From assembly GCA_902825995.1 (NCBI GenBank), contig CADEDE010000019.1, positions 1 to 42,269 of the forward strand: a stretch of DNA of 42,269 nt, given 5' to 3'. Source of the stretch: an uncultured Burkholderiales bacterium (GTDB taxonomy: Bacteria > Pseudomonadota > Gammaproteobacteria > Burkholderiales > Burkholderiaceae_C). Numbering within the stretch: the stretch's first letter is position 1; each line of letters begins with the position of its first letter. The notes beneath the pieces are model-generated. The model worked only from the letters and a program-made list of their open reading frames with translations, was not told the DNA's origin and did not search any database. A program made the position numbers and the translations under genes. Shown here piece by piece: positions 1 through 7,523 of the stretch.

Positions 1-33
1 ATAGCAGGATGAGTCATACTAAGTTAGCGCTTA

Positions 34-48
34 TGCCCCTTGGGGGCA
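34..48. terminator. GC-rich hairpin downstream of purN
   Basis: A perfect 6-bp stem (TGCCCC / GGGGCA) with a 3-nt loop lies about 20 bp past the purN stop codon. It is followed by more G-rich sequence but has no clear U tract on either strand. It resembles the intergenic GC hairpins seen elsewhere in this window (near 10951, 12079 and 14349), so it may be a repeat-derived terminator rather than a dedicated one. What lies further downstream is outside the window. Confidence 0.35.
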
Positions 49-69
49 GCGAGCGTGGGGGCGGACATC

Positions 70-693
70 TCAGAGCCATTGCGCCGCGCCGTCGGCGTGG
101 GTAACGATGCCATGCGCCAGTCGCAACCGGTCTTCGACGAACCAGCGCACCGCCAGCGGGTAGATCGCGTGCTCGCGCTCGAGCACGCGGGCAGCGAGCG
201 TTTCTTCATTGTCGCCGGGCAGCACGGTCACGGCGGCCTGTACAACAATCGGGCCGTGGTCGAGTTCGGCGGTCACGAAATGCACCGTAGCACCGGCCAG
301 TTTGCAGCCGGCCTCGATGGCCCGGCGGTGGGTGCGCAGGCCGGGGAAGGCCGGCAACAGTGACGGGTGGATATTGAGCATGCGGCCTTCGTAGTGGCGA
401 GCAAAGTCTGCGCCGAGGATGCGCATGAAGCCGGCCAGCACCACCAGGTCGGGCCGGTGCATATCGATCGCTGCGGCAAGCGCCGTATCGAAGGCGTCGC
501 GCGTCGCATAGGCCTTGTGATCGACCACGACAGTGACGATGCCGTGCTCGGCTGCAAAAGCTAAACCCGCCGCATCGGGCCGGTTCGCGATCACCGCCAC
601 CACCCGTGCCGGCCAGCCCTCGGCAACGCAGTGTTGAACGATCGCCCGCATGTTCGAGCCGCGACCGGAGATGAGGATGACGATGCGTTTCAC
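70..693 (-). CDS. purN: Phosphoribosylglycinamide formyltransferase (PurN)
   Basis: Transfers a formyl group from 10-formyl-tetrahydrofolate to glycinamide ribonucleotide, the third step of de novo purine synthesis, in the cytosol. The 207-residue protein has the usual PurN length. It shows the phosphate loop SGRGSNM near residue 9, the catalytic pair N107/H109 in NIHPSLLPAFPG, and the conserved D145 in LDHGPIV. The start is GTG at 691-693, chosen because the family begins with a short K-x-I-V-I-L-I-SGRG strand. It diverges from trpS across a 71-bp gap that contains a possible -10 hexamer TAGAAT at 731. Nothing in the sequence suggests purine-specific control. Assignment is secure. Confidence 0.95.
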   Translation of the reverse strand: MKRIVILISGRGSNMRAIVQHCVAEGWPARVVAVIANRPDAAGLAFAAEHGIVTVVVDHKAYATRDAFDTALAAAIDMHRPDLVVLAGFMRILGADFARHYEGRMLNIHPSLLPAFPGLRTHRRAIEAGCKLAGATVHFVTAELDHGPIVVQAAVTVLPGDNEETLAARVLEREHAIYPLAVRWFVEDRLRLAHGIVTHADGAAQWL

Positions 694-764
694 GAGCGGC
701 GACCGAGGCAGGCGCGCGAGTGTAGCCGCCTAGAATCGCGGCACTTTGCCGCCAAGCCTGCACG

Positions 765-2003
765 ATGAATTCTCGCGAAATCCAACCCAAGCCCACGCGG
801 CCGCGCGTGCTGTCCGGCATGCGCCCCACCGGCGCCATGCACCTCGGCCACTACCACGGCGCGCTGAAGAACTGGGTCCGCCTGCAAGAGGACTACGACA
901 GCTTCTTCTTCGTCGCCGACTGGCATGCGCTGACCACGCATTACGCAGATCGCGGCGTGATGGAGCGCTATGTCTATGACATGGTCACCGACTGGCTGGC
1001 CGCGGGCCTGGACCCCGAGCGCTGCACGATCTTCGTGCAAAGCCGCCTGCCCGAGCACGCCGAACTGTTCACCCTGCTGGCGATGGGAACGCCGCTGGGC
1101 TGGCTGGAACGCGTACCGACCTACAAGGACCAGATCGACAAGCTGAAGGACCGCGACCTGGCCACCTACGGCTTCCTCGGCTACCCGCTGCTGCAGGCCG
1201 CCGACATCCTGATCTACCGCGCAGCCTACGTGCCGGTAGGCGAAGACCAGAGCTCGCACGTCGAACTCACGCGCGAAGTCGCGCGCCGCTTCAACCACCT
1301 GTACGGCCGCCCGGGCGATTTCGAGGCCAAGGTGGCTGCTGCGATCGCCAAACTGCCCAAGGACGACGCGCGCTATTTCGAGAAGCAGCGCAAGGCCTAT
1401 GGCGAGAGTGGCCGCAGCGAAGCCCTGGTCAAAGGCGAAGGCATGGTCGCCAAGTCGGCGGTCAACATTTCCGGCTGGACCAGCGACGACAGCGAACTGC
1501 TGCTCGGCCACCTGAAGGGCAGCGGCAAGACCATCCTGGTCGAGCCGCAGGCACTGCACACCGAAGTGAAGAAGTTGCCCGGCCTCGACGGCGAAAAAAT
1601 GAGCAAGAGCTATGGCAACGCCATCGCCATGCGCGAAGAACCGGCCGTCGTCAGGCAAAAAATCCAGACCATGCGCACCGACCCCGCACGCGCTCGCCGC
1701 AGCGACCCCGGTAACCCCGAGCGCTGCCCGGTATGGCAGTTCCACCAGGTCTATTCGAGCCCCGAAATCAAAGACTGGGTGGTCAAGGGCTGCACCAGCG
1801 CGGGTATCGGCTGCCTCGAATGCAAACAGCCCGTCATCGACGCCATCATTGCCGAGCAACGGCCGTGGCGCGAGCGCGCCGAGCAATACCTGGCCAACCC
1901 CAAGCAGGTGCACTGGATCGTCGAGATGGGCACCGAGCGCGCGCGCACCGTGGCCAAGCAGACGATGCGCGATGTGCGCGATGCGATGGGCCTGACGTAT
2001 TGA
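765..2003 (+). CDS. trpS: Tryptophanyl-tRNA synthetase with a putative Fe-S cysteine motif
   Basis: Class I aminoacyl-tRNA synthetase that charges tRNA-Trp. The 412-residue protein belongs to the longer TrpRS form common in Betaproteobacteria; the short form is about 330 residues. The ATP-binding signatures are PTGAMHLGH (HLGH at residues 26-29) and KMSKS (residues 278-282). Four cysteines at 321, 343, 350 and 353 follow C-x21-C-x6-C-x2-C. This is one residue from the C-x22-C-x6-C-x2-C motif that holds a [4Fe-4S] cluster near the anticodon-binding region of Thermotoga maritima TrpRS (recalled). The ATG at 765 starts an N-terminal tail of about 12 residues before the first beta strand. It is followed 12 bp later by the esterase gene and may be co-transcribed with it. 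Confidence 0.95.
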   Translation: MNSREIQPKPTRPRVLSGMRPTGAMHLGHYHGALKNWVRLQEDYDSFFFVADWHALTTHYADRGVMERYVYDMVTDWLAAGLDPERCTIFVQSRLPEHAELFTLLAMGTPLGWLERVPTYKDQIDKLKDRDLATYGFLGYPLLQAADILIYRAAYVPVGEDQSSHVELTREVARRFNHLYGRPGDFEAKVAAAIAKLPKDDARYFEKQRKAYGESGRSEALVKGEGMVAKSAVNISGWTSDDSELLLGHLKGSGKTILVEPQALHTEVKKLPGLDGEKMSKSYGNAIAMREEPAVVRQKIQTMRTDPARARRSDPGNPERCPVWQFHQVYSSPEIKDWVVKGCTSAGIGCLECKQPVIDAIIAEQRPWRERAEQYLANPKQVHWIVEMGTERARTVAKQTMRDVRDAMGLTY

Positions 2004-2015
2004 ACCGGACAAGCC

Positions 2016-2696
2016 ATGGCCACCGCACTGCAAACCATCGAAGTCCACCCCGCCGGCGAGGCCGTCGCCAGCGTCATCGTGCTGCACGGCCTGGGCGCCG
2101 ACGGCACCGACTTCCTGCCCTTCGCCGACGAGATCGACCTCTGCGCCATCGGTCCCGTGCGCTGGCTGCTGCCGCGCGCGCCGGTGCGGCCGGTGACGGT
2201 GAACAACGGCTACCGCATGCGCGCCTGGTACGACATCTTCGAGTTCGGGGCGCAAACGAAGAACCAGCTCGAAGACGATACCGGCCTGCGTGAAAGCTTC
2301 GCCACCATACACGCGCTGATCGACCGCGAGGTCGCGCGCGGCGTGCCGGCGCATCGCATCGTCCTCGGCGGCTTCAGCCAGGGCTGTGCTGTCACGCTCG
2401 GCGCCGGCCTGCGTTACCGCGAGCGGCTGGCGGGCCTGGTCGGCATGTCGGGCTACCTGCCCTTGGCCGACACCACCGCTGCCGAGCGCCGTGACGCCAA
2501 CGCATTGACCCCCCTCTTCCTCGCCCACGGCCAACGCGACCCCGTCATCGCGCTGGACCGCGGCACCGCGACGCGCGATGCACTGAAAGCGCTGGGCATG
2601 GCCGTTGAGTGGCACGACTACCCGATGGAGCACTCGGTCAGCACCGAAGAAGTCGCCGACCTGCAGCGCTTCTTGCTGCGCGTATTGCAAGCGTGA
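2016..2696 (+). CDS. Alpha/beta-hydrolase, carboxylesterase/phospholipase family
   Basis: Predicted cytosolic serine esterase of the carboxylesterase II / acyl-protein-thioesterase-like family (abhydrolase_2), which hydrolyses short-chain carboxyl esters or thioesters. The 226 residues fit the family. The nucleophile elbow is GGFSQG with S121, the acid is D175 in HGQRDPVI, and the base is H206 in PMEHSVS. The oxyanion strand VIVLHGLGADG lies near residues 20-30. There is no signal peptide. The ATG follows trpS by 12 bp on the same strand. The physiological substrate cannot be told from sequence. Confidence 0.88.
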   Translation: MATALQTIEVHPAGEAVASVIVLHGLGADGTDFLPFADEIDLCAIGPVRWLLPRAPVRPVTVNNGYRMRAWYDIFEFGAQTKNQLEDDTGLRESFATIHALIDREVARGVPAHRIVLGGFSQGCAVTLGAGLRYRERLAGLVGMSGYLPLADTTAAERRDANALTPLFLAHGQRDPVIALDRGTATRDALKALGMAVEWHDYPMEHSVSTEEVADLQRFLLRVLQA

Positions 2697-2700
2697 AGAG

Positions 2701-2790
2701 CCCTCCCTTCGACAAGCTCAGGACGATCGGAAATACAGGCTCAGGGCGAACGGGGCTGCGCCCTCCCCGTTCGGGCTGAGCCTGTCGAAG
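2701..2790. repeat. REP-like inverted repeat pair
   Basis: Two arms in opposite orientation: CTTCGACAAGCTCAGGACGA near 2707-2726 and TTCGGGCTGAGCCTGTCGAA near 2770-2789. A partial third copy (CAGGCTCAGGGCGAACGGG) lies between them. The core CTTCGACAGGCTCAGCCCGAACGG is a widespread proteobacterial interspersed palindrome (recalled). The pair can fold into a long stem-loop after the esterase stop codon and ends only about 7 bp before the start codon chosen for the MFS gene. Confidence 0.75.
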
Positions 2791-2795
2791 CCCCT

Positions 2796-3992
2796 TTGGA
2801 CAACACCGCCCGCACCCTGATCGCCGGCCGCGCGCTGCGCGGTTTCGTCGATGGCTCGGTGGCCGTGCTGCTGCCGGCCTACCTGCTGGCGCTGGGCCAC
2901 GACAGTTTCGCCGTCGGCGTGCTCGGCACGGTCACCCTGCTCGGCTCGGCGCTGGCCACCCTGGCGGTCGGCACCTGGGGCCACCGCGCTGCACCGCGAA
3001 CCTTGCTGCTGGCGGCGGCATTGCTGATGGCCGCCACCGGCGCGGGCTTCGCCGGGTTTGGCGCCTTCGCGCCGCTGCTCGTCGTGGCCTTCATCGGCAC
3101 CCTCAACCCCGGCGCGGGCGATGTCAGCGTATTCCTGCCGCTCGAACATGCGCGCCTTGCGGGCTTGGCACACAGCAGCGCCGAGCGCACAACCTTGTTC
3201 GCGCGCTACAGCCTGGCGGGATCCTTGAGTGCCGCGTTCGGTGCGCTGGCCGTGGGCGTGCCGGCATGGCTGGCACCACGCATGGGCTGGGCGATGGTCG
3301 ATGCGCTGCGCACGATGTTCGTCTTCTACGCCGCGGTCGGCCTCCTGATCTGGGCGCTGTATCGCCGCCTGCCTTTGCCGAAGGTCGGCGCAACGCAAAC
3401 TGGAAAACCGGCGCCGCTCGGCCCTTCGCGCGCGGTGGTGGTCAAGCTCGCGGCGCTGTTCTCGGTCGATGCGTTCGCCGGTGGCCTGGTCTTGAACAGC
3501 CTCGTGTCGCTGTGGCTGATGCAGCGCTTTGGTCTCCCGCTCACCAGCGCCGGCGCCTTCTTCTTCTGGAGCGGCTTGCTCAGCGCTGCATCGCAACTGG
3601 CAGCGCCATGGCTGGCGCGGCGCATCGGCCTTTTGAACACCATGGTCTTCACGCACATTCCTGCCAACCTCTGCCTGGTCGCGGCCGCGCTGGCGCCGAC
3701 GCTGGCGCTGGCGCTGGCCTTGCTGCTGGTGCGCGCGCTGCTGTCGCAGATGGACGTGCCCACGCGCACCGCCTATGTAATGAGCGTCGTCACGCCGCCC
3801 GAACGCGCGGCCGCCGCCAGCTTCACAGCGGTGCCACGCAGCCTGGCCTCGGCCGCCAGCCCGGCCCTGGCCGGCGCCCTGTTTGCCGCCGGTTGGCTGG
3901 CCGCACCGTTGCTGCTTTGCGGCGTGCTGAAGATCGGCTACGACCTGGCACTGTGGCGCGCCTGCCGCGGCCATCCGCTGCAAGGCGACTGA
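2796..3992 (+). CDS. MFS transporter
   Basis: Predicted inner-membrane major facilitator superfamily protein of 398 residues with about 12 hydrophobic segments split by a basic central loop (near residues 185-205, after ALYRRLPLPK). A cytoplasmic loop with DVPTRTAYVMSVVTPPERAAA in the second half is typical of sugar- or drug-type MFS proteins annotated simply as MFS transporter. The start shown is TTG, directly after the REP-like repeat. No ATG lies close by, the frame runs open into the repeat, and there is no clear ribosome-binding site, so the start is uncertain. The substrate is unknown. Confidence 0.8.
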   Translation: MDNTARTLIAGRALRGFVDGSVAVLLPAYLLALGHDSFAVGVLGTVTLLGSALATLAVGTWGHRAAPRTLLLAAALLMAATGAGFAGFGAFAPLLVVAFIGTLNPGAGDVSVFLPLEHARLAGLAHSSAERTTLFARYSLAGSLSAAFGALAVGVPAWLAPRMGWAMVDALRTMFVFYAAVGLLIWALYRRLPLPKVGATQTGKPAPLGPSRAVVVKLAALFSVDAFAGGLVLNSLVSLWLMQRFGLPLTSAGAFFFWSGLLSAASQLAAPWLARRIGLLNTMVFTHIPANLCLVAAALAPTLALALALLLVRALLSQMDVPTRTAYVMSVVTPPERAAAASFTAVPRSLASAASPALAGALFAAGWLAAPLLLCGVLKIGYDLALWRACRGHPLQGD

Positions 3993-4004
3993 GCCAGGGC
4001 CGGT

Positions 4005-4796
4005 TCACCAGCCGTTGCGCAGTTCTCGCAGCTTGATGAACACGGTGCGCGGATCGGGCCGGTCGGGCAGGTCGGGAAATTGCTCGCGCAACTTCGCGAT
4101 CACCGTCGGGCTCGTCAGGCGAAAAAAAGTATTGACCTGCATCTCGACGTCAAGCGTGGACACGTAGGCCCGGCTCGGATCCTGGCCGGCGAGCTGGCCC
4201 AGCATCTGCTCTGCGCTTTTGTTGTCGGGTTCGCGGTTCAGCGTAAAGCGCAGGTTGTTCTCGATGTAGTCGTGCCCCGGATAGACCAGGGTCGCCGGCG
4301 GCAGCCTGGCGAGCTGCTGCGAAAAGGTCTTGAACAGCTCGCCCGGGTCACCGCCGTTGTGGCAGTTGCCGGCACCGGCATTGAACAGCGTGTCGCCGCT
4401 GAACAGCGCCGGCCGGTCGGTGTGCGATTTCAGGCACACGTGGCACATCGTGTGCCCCGGCGTGTCGAGCGCCTCGAGTTCCACCGTCTTGCCCACCTTC
4501 ACGGTATCGCCCGCACTCAGGCCGCGCGACATGCCGGCAATCTTGCCGCTGGCGTTCCTGTGCGCCAGGATCTTGGCCCCCGTCGCGCGCACGACCGCCT
4601 CGTTGCCGCCGGTGTGGTCGTGGTGCTCGTGCGTATTCAGGATCTGGGTGATGGTCCAGCCTTCGGCCTTGGCCGCCTGCAGGCACTTCACATGATCCAG
4701 CGGGTCGATCGCCAGCGCCTCGCCGGTTTCCTCGCAGGCGATCAGGTAGTTGAAATTGCGGTAGGCGTTGCCGGTCCAGATCTGCTTCACGCGCAT
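4005..4796 (-). CDS. gloB: Hydroxyacylglutathione hydrolase-type metallo-beta-lactamase-fold protein (glyoxalase II)
   Basis: Likely hydrolyses S-D-lactoylglutathione to D-lactate and glutathione in methylglyoxal detoxification. The 263-residue protein has the binuclear metal motif THEHHDH (H56, H58, D60, H61) plus H115 (TPGHT), D135 (SGDT) and H175 (PGHDY). The C-terminal part carries the glyoxalase II features ENNLRFTLNREPDN and a final DPRTVFIKLRELRN segment like the HAGH C-terminal domain, which separates it from general MBL hydrolases. It sits 15 bp downstream of the cysteine synthase gene on the same strand, so a two-gene thiol-related operon is plausible. Confidence 0.85.
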   Translation of the reverse strand: MRVKQIWTGNAYRNFNYLIACEETGEALAIDPLDHVKCLQAAKAEGWTITQILNTHEHHDHTGGNEAVVRATGAKILAHRNASGKIAGMSRGLSAGDTVKVGKTVELEALDTPGHTMCHVCLKSHTDRPALFSGDTLFNAGAGNCHNGGDPGELFKTFSQQLARLPPATLVYPGHDYIENNLRFTLNREPDNKSAEQMLGQLAGQDPSRAYVSTLDVEMQVNTFFRLTSPTVIAKLREQFPDLPDRPDPRTVFIKLRELRNGW

Positions 4797-4811
4797 GGGT
4801 CGGTCTTTCGC

Positions 4812-5864
4812 TCAAACTTTCGGGACCAGGTGGAAATTCGGCGTCGAGCGCATCAGCTGCAGTTCGTCGTCGGTCATGTCGGCCGGGACGTCGGCGAACA
4901 GCGGCGTGCTCAGGTAGCGCTCACCGGTATCGGGCAGCATGCACAACACCACCGAACCCTTGGGCGCGTCCTGGCACACCTGCAGCGCGGCGGCGAAGGT
5001 GCCGCCTGCGGTGATGCCGACGAAGATGCCCTCCTTCTGCGCCAGTTCGCGGCTGTAGCGCATCGCGTCGGCGCCGCTGACCTTGAGCACGCGGTCGATC
5101 ACGCCCGAGGCCACTGCATCGGCCGTCAGCTTGGGCACGAAGTCGGGGCTCCAGCCCTGCAGCGGGTGCGGCTTCCACGCGGGATGGCTCTTCACCGCCG
5201 AGCCGTCGGCGTAGCGCTCCTGCGGGCCGCCGTCGCTCAGCATCGCCGCATCGGCCGGCTCGCAGACCACGATCCTGGTGTCGGGGCGCTCCTTGGCCAG
5301 CACCCGCGATACGCCCTTCAGGGTGCCGCCGGTGCCGAAACCGGTGACCCAGTAGTCGAGCCGCTCGCCGGCAAAGTCGTTGACGATTTCGCGCGCGGTG
5401 GTGCGTGTGTGCATATCGGCATTCGATTCGTTCTCGAACTGCCGCGTCAGAAACCAGCCATGCGCCTGTGCCAGCTCAACGGCCTTCTTGACCATGCCGG
5501 TACCGCGCTCGGCGGCCGGCGTCAGCACCACCTTGGCACCCAGGAATCGCATCAGCTTGCGGCGTTCGACGCTGAAGGTCTCGACCATCGTCACCACCAG
5601 CGGATAGCCCTTTTGCGCGCAGACCATCGCCAGGCCGATCCCCGTGTTGCCGCTGGTGGCCTCGATCACCGTTTGCCCAGGCTTCAACTGGCCGCTACGC
5701 TCGGCGTCTTCGATCACACCGAGCGCGAGGCGGTCTTTCACCGACCCGAGCGGGTTGAAGGCTTCGATCTTCGCGTACAGATCGACGCCCGGCGGCGCGA
5801 GCTTGCCGATCTTCACCACGGGCGTATTGCCCACGGTGCCCAGGATATTGGCGAACTTGGTCAT
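4812..5864 (-). CDS. cysK: PLP-dependent cysteine synthase (O-acetylserine sulfhydrylase family)
   Basis: Forms L-cysteine from O-acetylserine and sulfide, with pyridoxal phosphate as cofactor. The 350-residue product shows the PLP lysine K43 in NPLGSVKDR, the substrate loop TSGNTG (70-75), and the phosphate-binding loop GFGTGGT (175-181). The serine loop near the end reads GITAGGT rather than the GISSGA usual in CysK, as in a somewhat longer subfamily found in many proteobacteria. The ATG at 5862-5864 is chosen because GAGGAG lies about 8 nt upstream; the open frame extends further 5' without family similarity. CysK versus CysM cannot be settled by eye. Confidence 0.85.
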   Translation of the reverse strand: MTKFANILGTVGNTPVVKIGKLAPPGVDLYAKIEAFNPLGSVKDRLALGVIEDAERSGQLKPGQTVIEATSGNTGIGLAMVCAQKGYPLVVTMVETFSVERRKLMRFLGAKVVLTPAAERGTGMVKKAVELAQAHGWFLTRQFENESNADMHTRTTAREIVNDFAGERLDYWVTGFGTGGTLKGVSRVLAKERPDTRIVVCEPADAAMLSDGGPQERYADGSAVKSHPAWKPHPLQGWSPDFVPKLTADAVASGVIDRVLKVSGADAMRYSRELAQKEGIFVGITAGGTFAAALQVCQDAPKGSVVLCMLPDTGERYLSTPLFADVPADMTDDELQLMRSTPNFHLVPKV

Positions 5865-6004
5865 GGCGCTGGCTCCTCGAGGCCGAGATGGGTGTGGTCT
5901 GCCTAGCATAGGCTCGAACCGCCACCCGCGCAGAGGCCAGGTTTCCAGGCGTGACGGCGCCGATGTACGCTTGCGCCCCATCCAAACACCACCTGACACC
6001 CTGC

Positions 6005-6697
6005 ATGTTCGGCCAATCCAAACCTGTCGTCTTCGAGCGCTACGGACGGCGCCGTTCGCGCTGGCGCCTGCCGCGATGGTTGCTGCTGTTGCTGGCCGGC
6101 ATCGCCACCGGCGCGGGCGGCGTCGTCTTCTTGCAGCAGCGCTACCTGCCGCCGCGCCTGTCGGCCGAGGCAACACGTGAGCTGCGCAGTGCGTTCGAGC
6201 AGGCCGATGCCGAACGGCAGCGCCTGAAAGCGCAGCTCGGCGCAACGAGCCAGCAGCTCGACACCGCGCTCGCCACCCAAAAACGCCAGGACGAAGAGCT
6301 CGCCGCGCCACGCGCTGCCGCCCAGCGCCTGCGCGACGACATGGCCGCCCTGATTGCCACGCTGCCGCCCGACCCGCGCGGCGGCACGGTCGAGGTGCGC
6401 GCGGGGCGCTTTGCCGCACAGGGCGGCATGCTGGCCTACGACGTGGTGCTCACCCGCGAGCGCGACGCCGCCAAACCGATGGCCGGTGTGATGCAGATCA
6501 GCGTCGCCGGCCTCTCCGCGCGCGGCACTGAGGCCACCGCGGCGCTGAAGCCGGTGGACTTGTCCATCGGCAGCCAAGCGCTCGTGCGCGGCCGCCTGCC
6601 CTTGCCGGCCGGCTTCAAACCGCGCCAGGCCAGCATCCAGGTGTTCGACCGAATCGGCGGCAAGCCGCTGGGCATGCGAGTGATGCTGGTCAAGTAG
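6005..6697 (+). CDS. Membrane-anchored coiled-coil protein of the DUF6776 type
   Basis: A 230-residue protein with a short basic N-terminus (YGRRRSRWRLPRW), one transmembrane helix at about residues 24-45, and a charged heptad-like coiled coil (about 55-115, rich in R/E/Q/A). A small beta-rich C-terminal domain contains the segment PVDLSIGSQALVRGRLPLP. The layout matches the DUF6776 family of Burkholderiales hypotheticals (recalled). Function is unknown; topology suggests an inner-membrane protein with a periplasmic domain. The ATG at 6005 is preferred because an upstream in-frame ATG at 5951 would add residues unlike a membrane-protein start. Confidence 0.65.
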   Translation: MFGQSKPVVFERYGRRRSRWRLPRWLLLLLAGIATGAGGVVFLQQRYLPPRLSAEATRELRSAFEQADAERQRLKAQLGATSQQLDTALATQKRQDEELAAPRAAAQRLRDDMAALIATLPPDPRGGTVEVRAGRFAAQGGMLAYDVVLTRERDAAKPMAGVMQISVAGLSARGTEATAALKPVDLSIGSQALVRGRLPLPAGFKPRQASIQVFDRIGGKPLGMRVMLVK

Positions 6698-6709
6698 CCG
6701 CGGCGCGGC

Positions 6710-6937
6710 TCAGCGCCTGGGCGCGGCCTTCGGCGGCGCGCCACGGGCGTTCTTGGTCCGCGCGGTCCAGGCCTTGAACGCATTCGGCGTCAGTTCGCGC
6801 CTCAACAACTGCACCACCTGGCCGTGCGACAGGCCGCATTCTCGCAACACTCGGTTAAAGGGCGGCCGGTCGTCCCAGGCGACCTCGATGGTGCCGGCAA
6901 TTTGCGCTGCGGTGAGGGGCGGAACGGTCTTGGCCAT
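6710..6937 (-). CDS. TIGR03643/DUF2805 family small protein
   Basis: A 75-residue basic protein with the features of the TIGR03643 (DUF2805) family: a central helix pair with WDDRPPFNRVLRECGLSHGQV and a conserved FKAWTARTK segment, ending in a lysine/alanine/proline-rich tail. Members are small, of unknown function, and often lie near photolyase/cryptochrome genes (recalled); no photolyase gene is visible here. It is convergent with the DUF6776-type gene (13-bp gap) and downstream of the decayed old-yellow-enzyme gene. The ATG at 6935-6937 gives the family's usual length; longer upstream reading runs into that pseudogene. Confidence 0.75.
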   Translation of the reverse strand: MAKTVPPLTAAQIAGTIEVAWDDRPPFNRVLRECGLSHGQVVQLLRRELTPNAFKAWTARTKNARGAPPKAAPRR

Positions 6938-6959
6938 GGCGCCGATTGTCCGCCACGCC

Positions 6960-7256
6960 GATGATCGCGACCTGATCAGGCCGACCCTGTCCTTCACGCG
7001 GTGCGCAAAGGGCGCCTGGCAGCCCGGCCCGAGCTTGATGGCCTGCTGCGCCGACACCCCATGCCGCTGGAGACATGGATCGCCGCGCAGCCGCGCTCCT
7101 TGAGCGCCTGCGACAGCGCCAAGTGACCCAGGTGGATCATGTGCCAGTCGCCCGCCGTGCCGTCGGTAGCCCCGAGTATTGGCACATCGGCGCGACGATG
7201 ATGCGGTTGTCGATTTCCAGGCTGCCAATGCGCAGCGGCTCGAAAAGTTAACGCAT
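6960..7256 (-). pseudogene. Decayed NADH:flavin oxidoreductase (old yellow enzyme, XenA/YqjM type)
   Basis: Three fragments on the minus strand match the family in order. The N-terminus is FEPLRIGSLEIDNRIIVAPM (about 7190-7247), then after a frameshift TDGTAGDWHMIHLGHLALS. The sequence then jumps to the C-terminal barrel segment ALKERGCAAIHVSS and, after another frameshift, GVSAQQAIKLGPG..APFAHRVKD. About 190 internal codons are missing. The ATG at 7254-7256 is followed by a TAA stop as codon 3 (7248-7250). The intact enzyme would be about 360 residues and reduce activated alkenes. Several independent lesions make this a dead gene. The 3' boundary is approximate. Confidence 0.8.
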
Positions 7257-7290
7257 GCCAGCACTGTCGCCGGGCACCGACAATGCAGCG

Positions 7291-7341
7291 ATGGACAGGC
7301 TCTTCTTCATCCTGGGCAGCCTCAGTGCAGGCCTCGCGGTG
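7291..7341 (+). pseudogene. 5' fragment of a DUF423-family membrane protein gene
   Basis: Seventeen codons starting at ATG 7291 read MDRLFFILGSLSAGLAV, which resembles the first transmembrane helix of DUF423 (YgdD-type) proteins. The next family motif (ALGAFGAHAL) is absent because the reading frame passes directly into an IS630-type transposase tail. It faces away from the decayed oxidoreductase gene. The match is short, so the family call is tentative, but the switch from membrane helix to transposase is clear. Confidence 0.45.
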
Positions 7342-7523
7342 GAGTTCCTCTGGGCTTGGCTCAAGCGCCATGCGCTGGCCAACTTCTGCCCGGCCAACCT
7401 CAACCAACTCAACACCACCGCTCGCGCCAAGCTCAAGAGCGCCCAGCGACGACCATCGATCATCGCTGCGTGCTGGGTTCAGGCTGGGCTGTGGTGATGT
7501 CACCATTTCGGGAAAGCTCAATA
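7342..7523 (+). mobile_element. 3' remnant of an IS630-family insertion sequence
   Basis: The frame from 7342 to the TGA at 7495-7497 encodes the C-terminus of an IS630-type DDE transposase: EFLWAWLKRHALANF, then a long helix with TTARAKLKSAQRRPSIIAACW. This is the part after the last catalytic acidic residue, which normally sits just before N-P-V-E-x-x-W. The roughly 25 bp after the stop (7498-7521) ending in TA at 7522-7523 are probably the right terminal repeat and the TA target. The left end, the catalytic core and the rest of the element are missing, so it cannot transpose. Confidence 0.75.

Noticed and set aside
690-2690. A 666-codon open frame antisense to trpS and the esterase gene
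   Set aside because: GC-rich third positions of the real genes create long open antisense frames. The translation is His/Gln/Ala-rich with no family features, while the plus strand has clear catalytic motifs. The same applies to long frames opposite gloB/cysK (4080-5906), the molybdoenzyme (12011-14215) and pilY1 (29891-32506).
7040-7200. Minus-strand HLGHLALSQAL read as a nucleotidyltransferase (NadD-type) fragment
   Set aside because: In context the preceding frame reads FEPLRIGSLEIDNRIIVAPM and the following one GVSAQQAIKLGPG, which are old-yellow-enzyme segments. DWHMIHLGHLALS is the expected next OYE stretch.
7255-7497. An intact 80-codon small protein gene
   Set aside because: The frame is a chimera of a DUF423-like start and a transposase tail, has no ribosome-binding site of note, and lies among other remnants.
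7460-7520. Frameshifted continuation of DUF455 (ELSRNGDITTA resembling the family's KLRRAGD region)
   Set aside because: The same bases are explained better as the right end of the IS630 remnant immediately after its transposase stop codon; the resemblance covers only about 10 residues.
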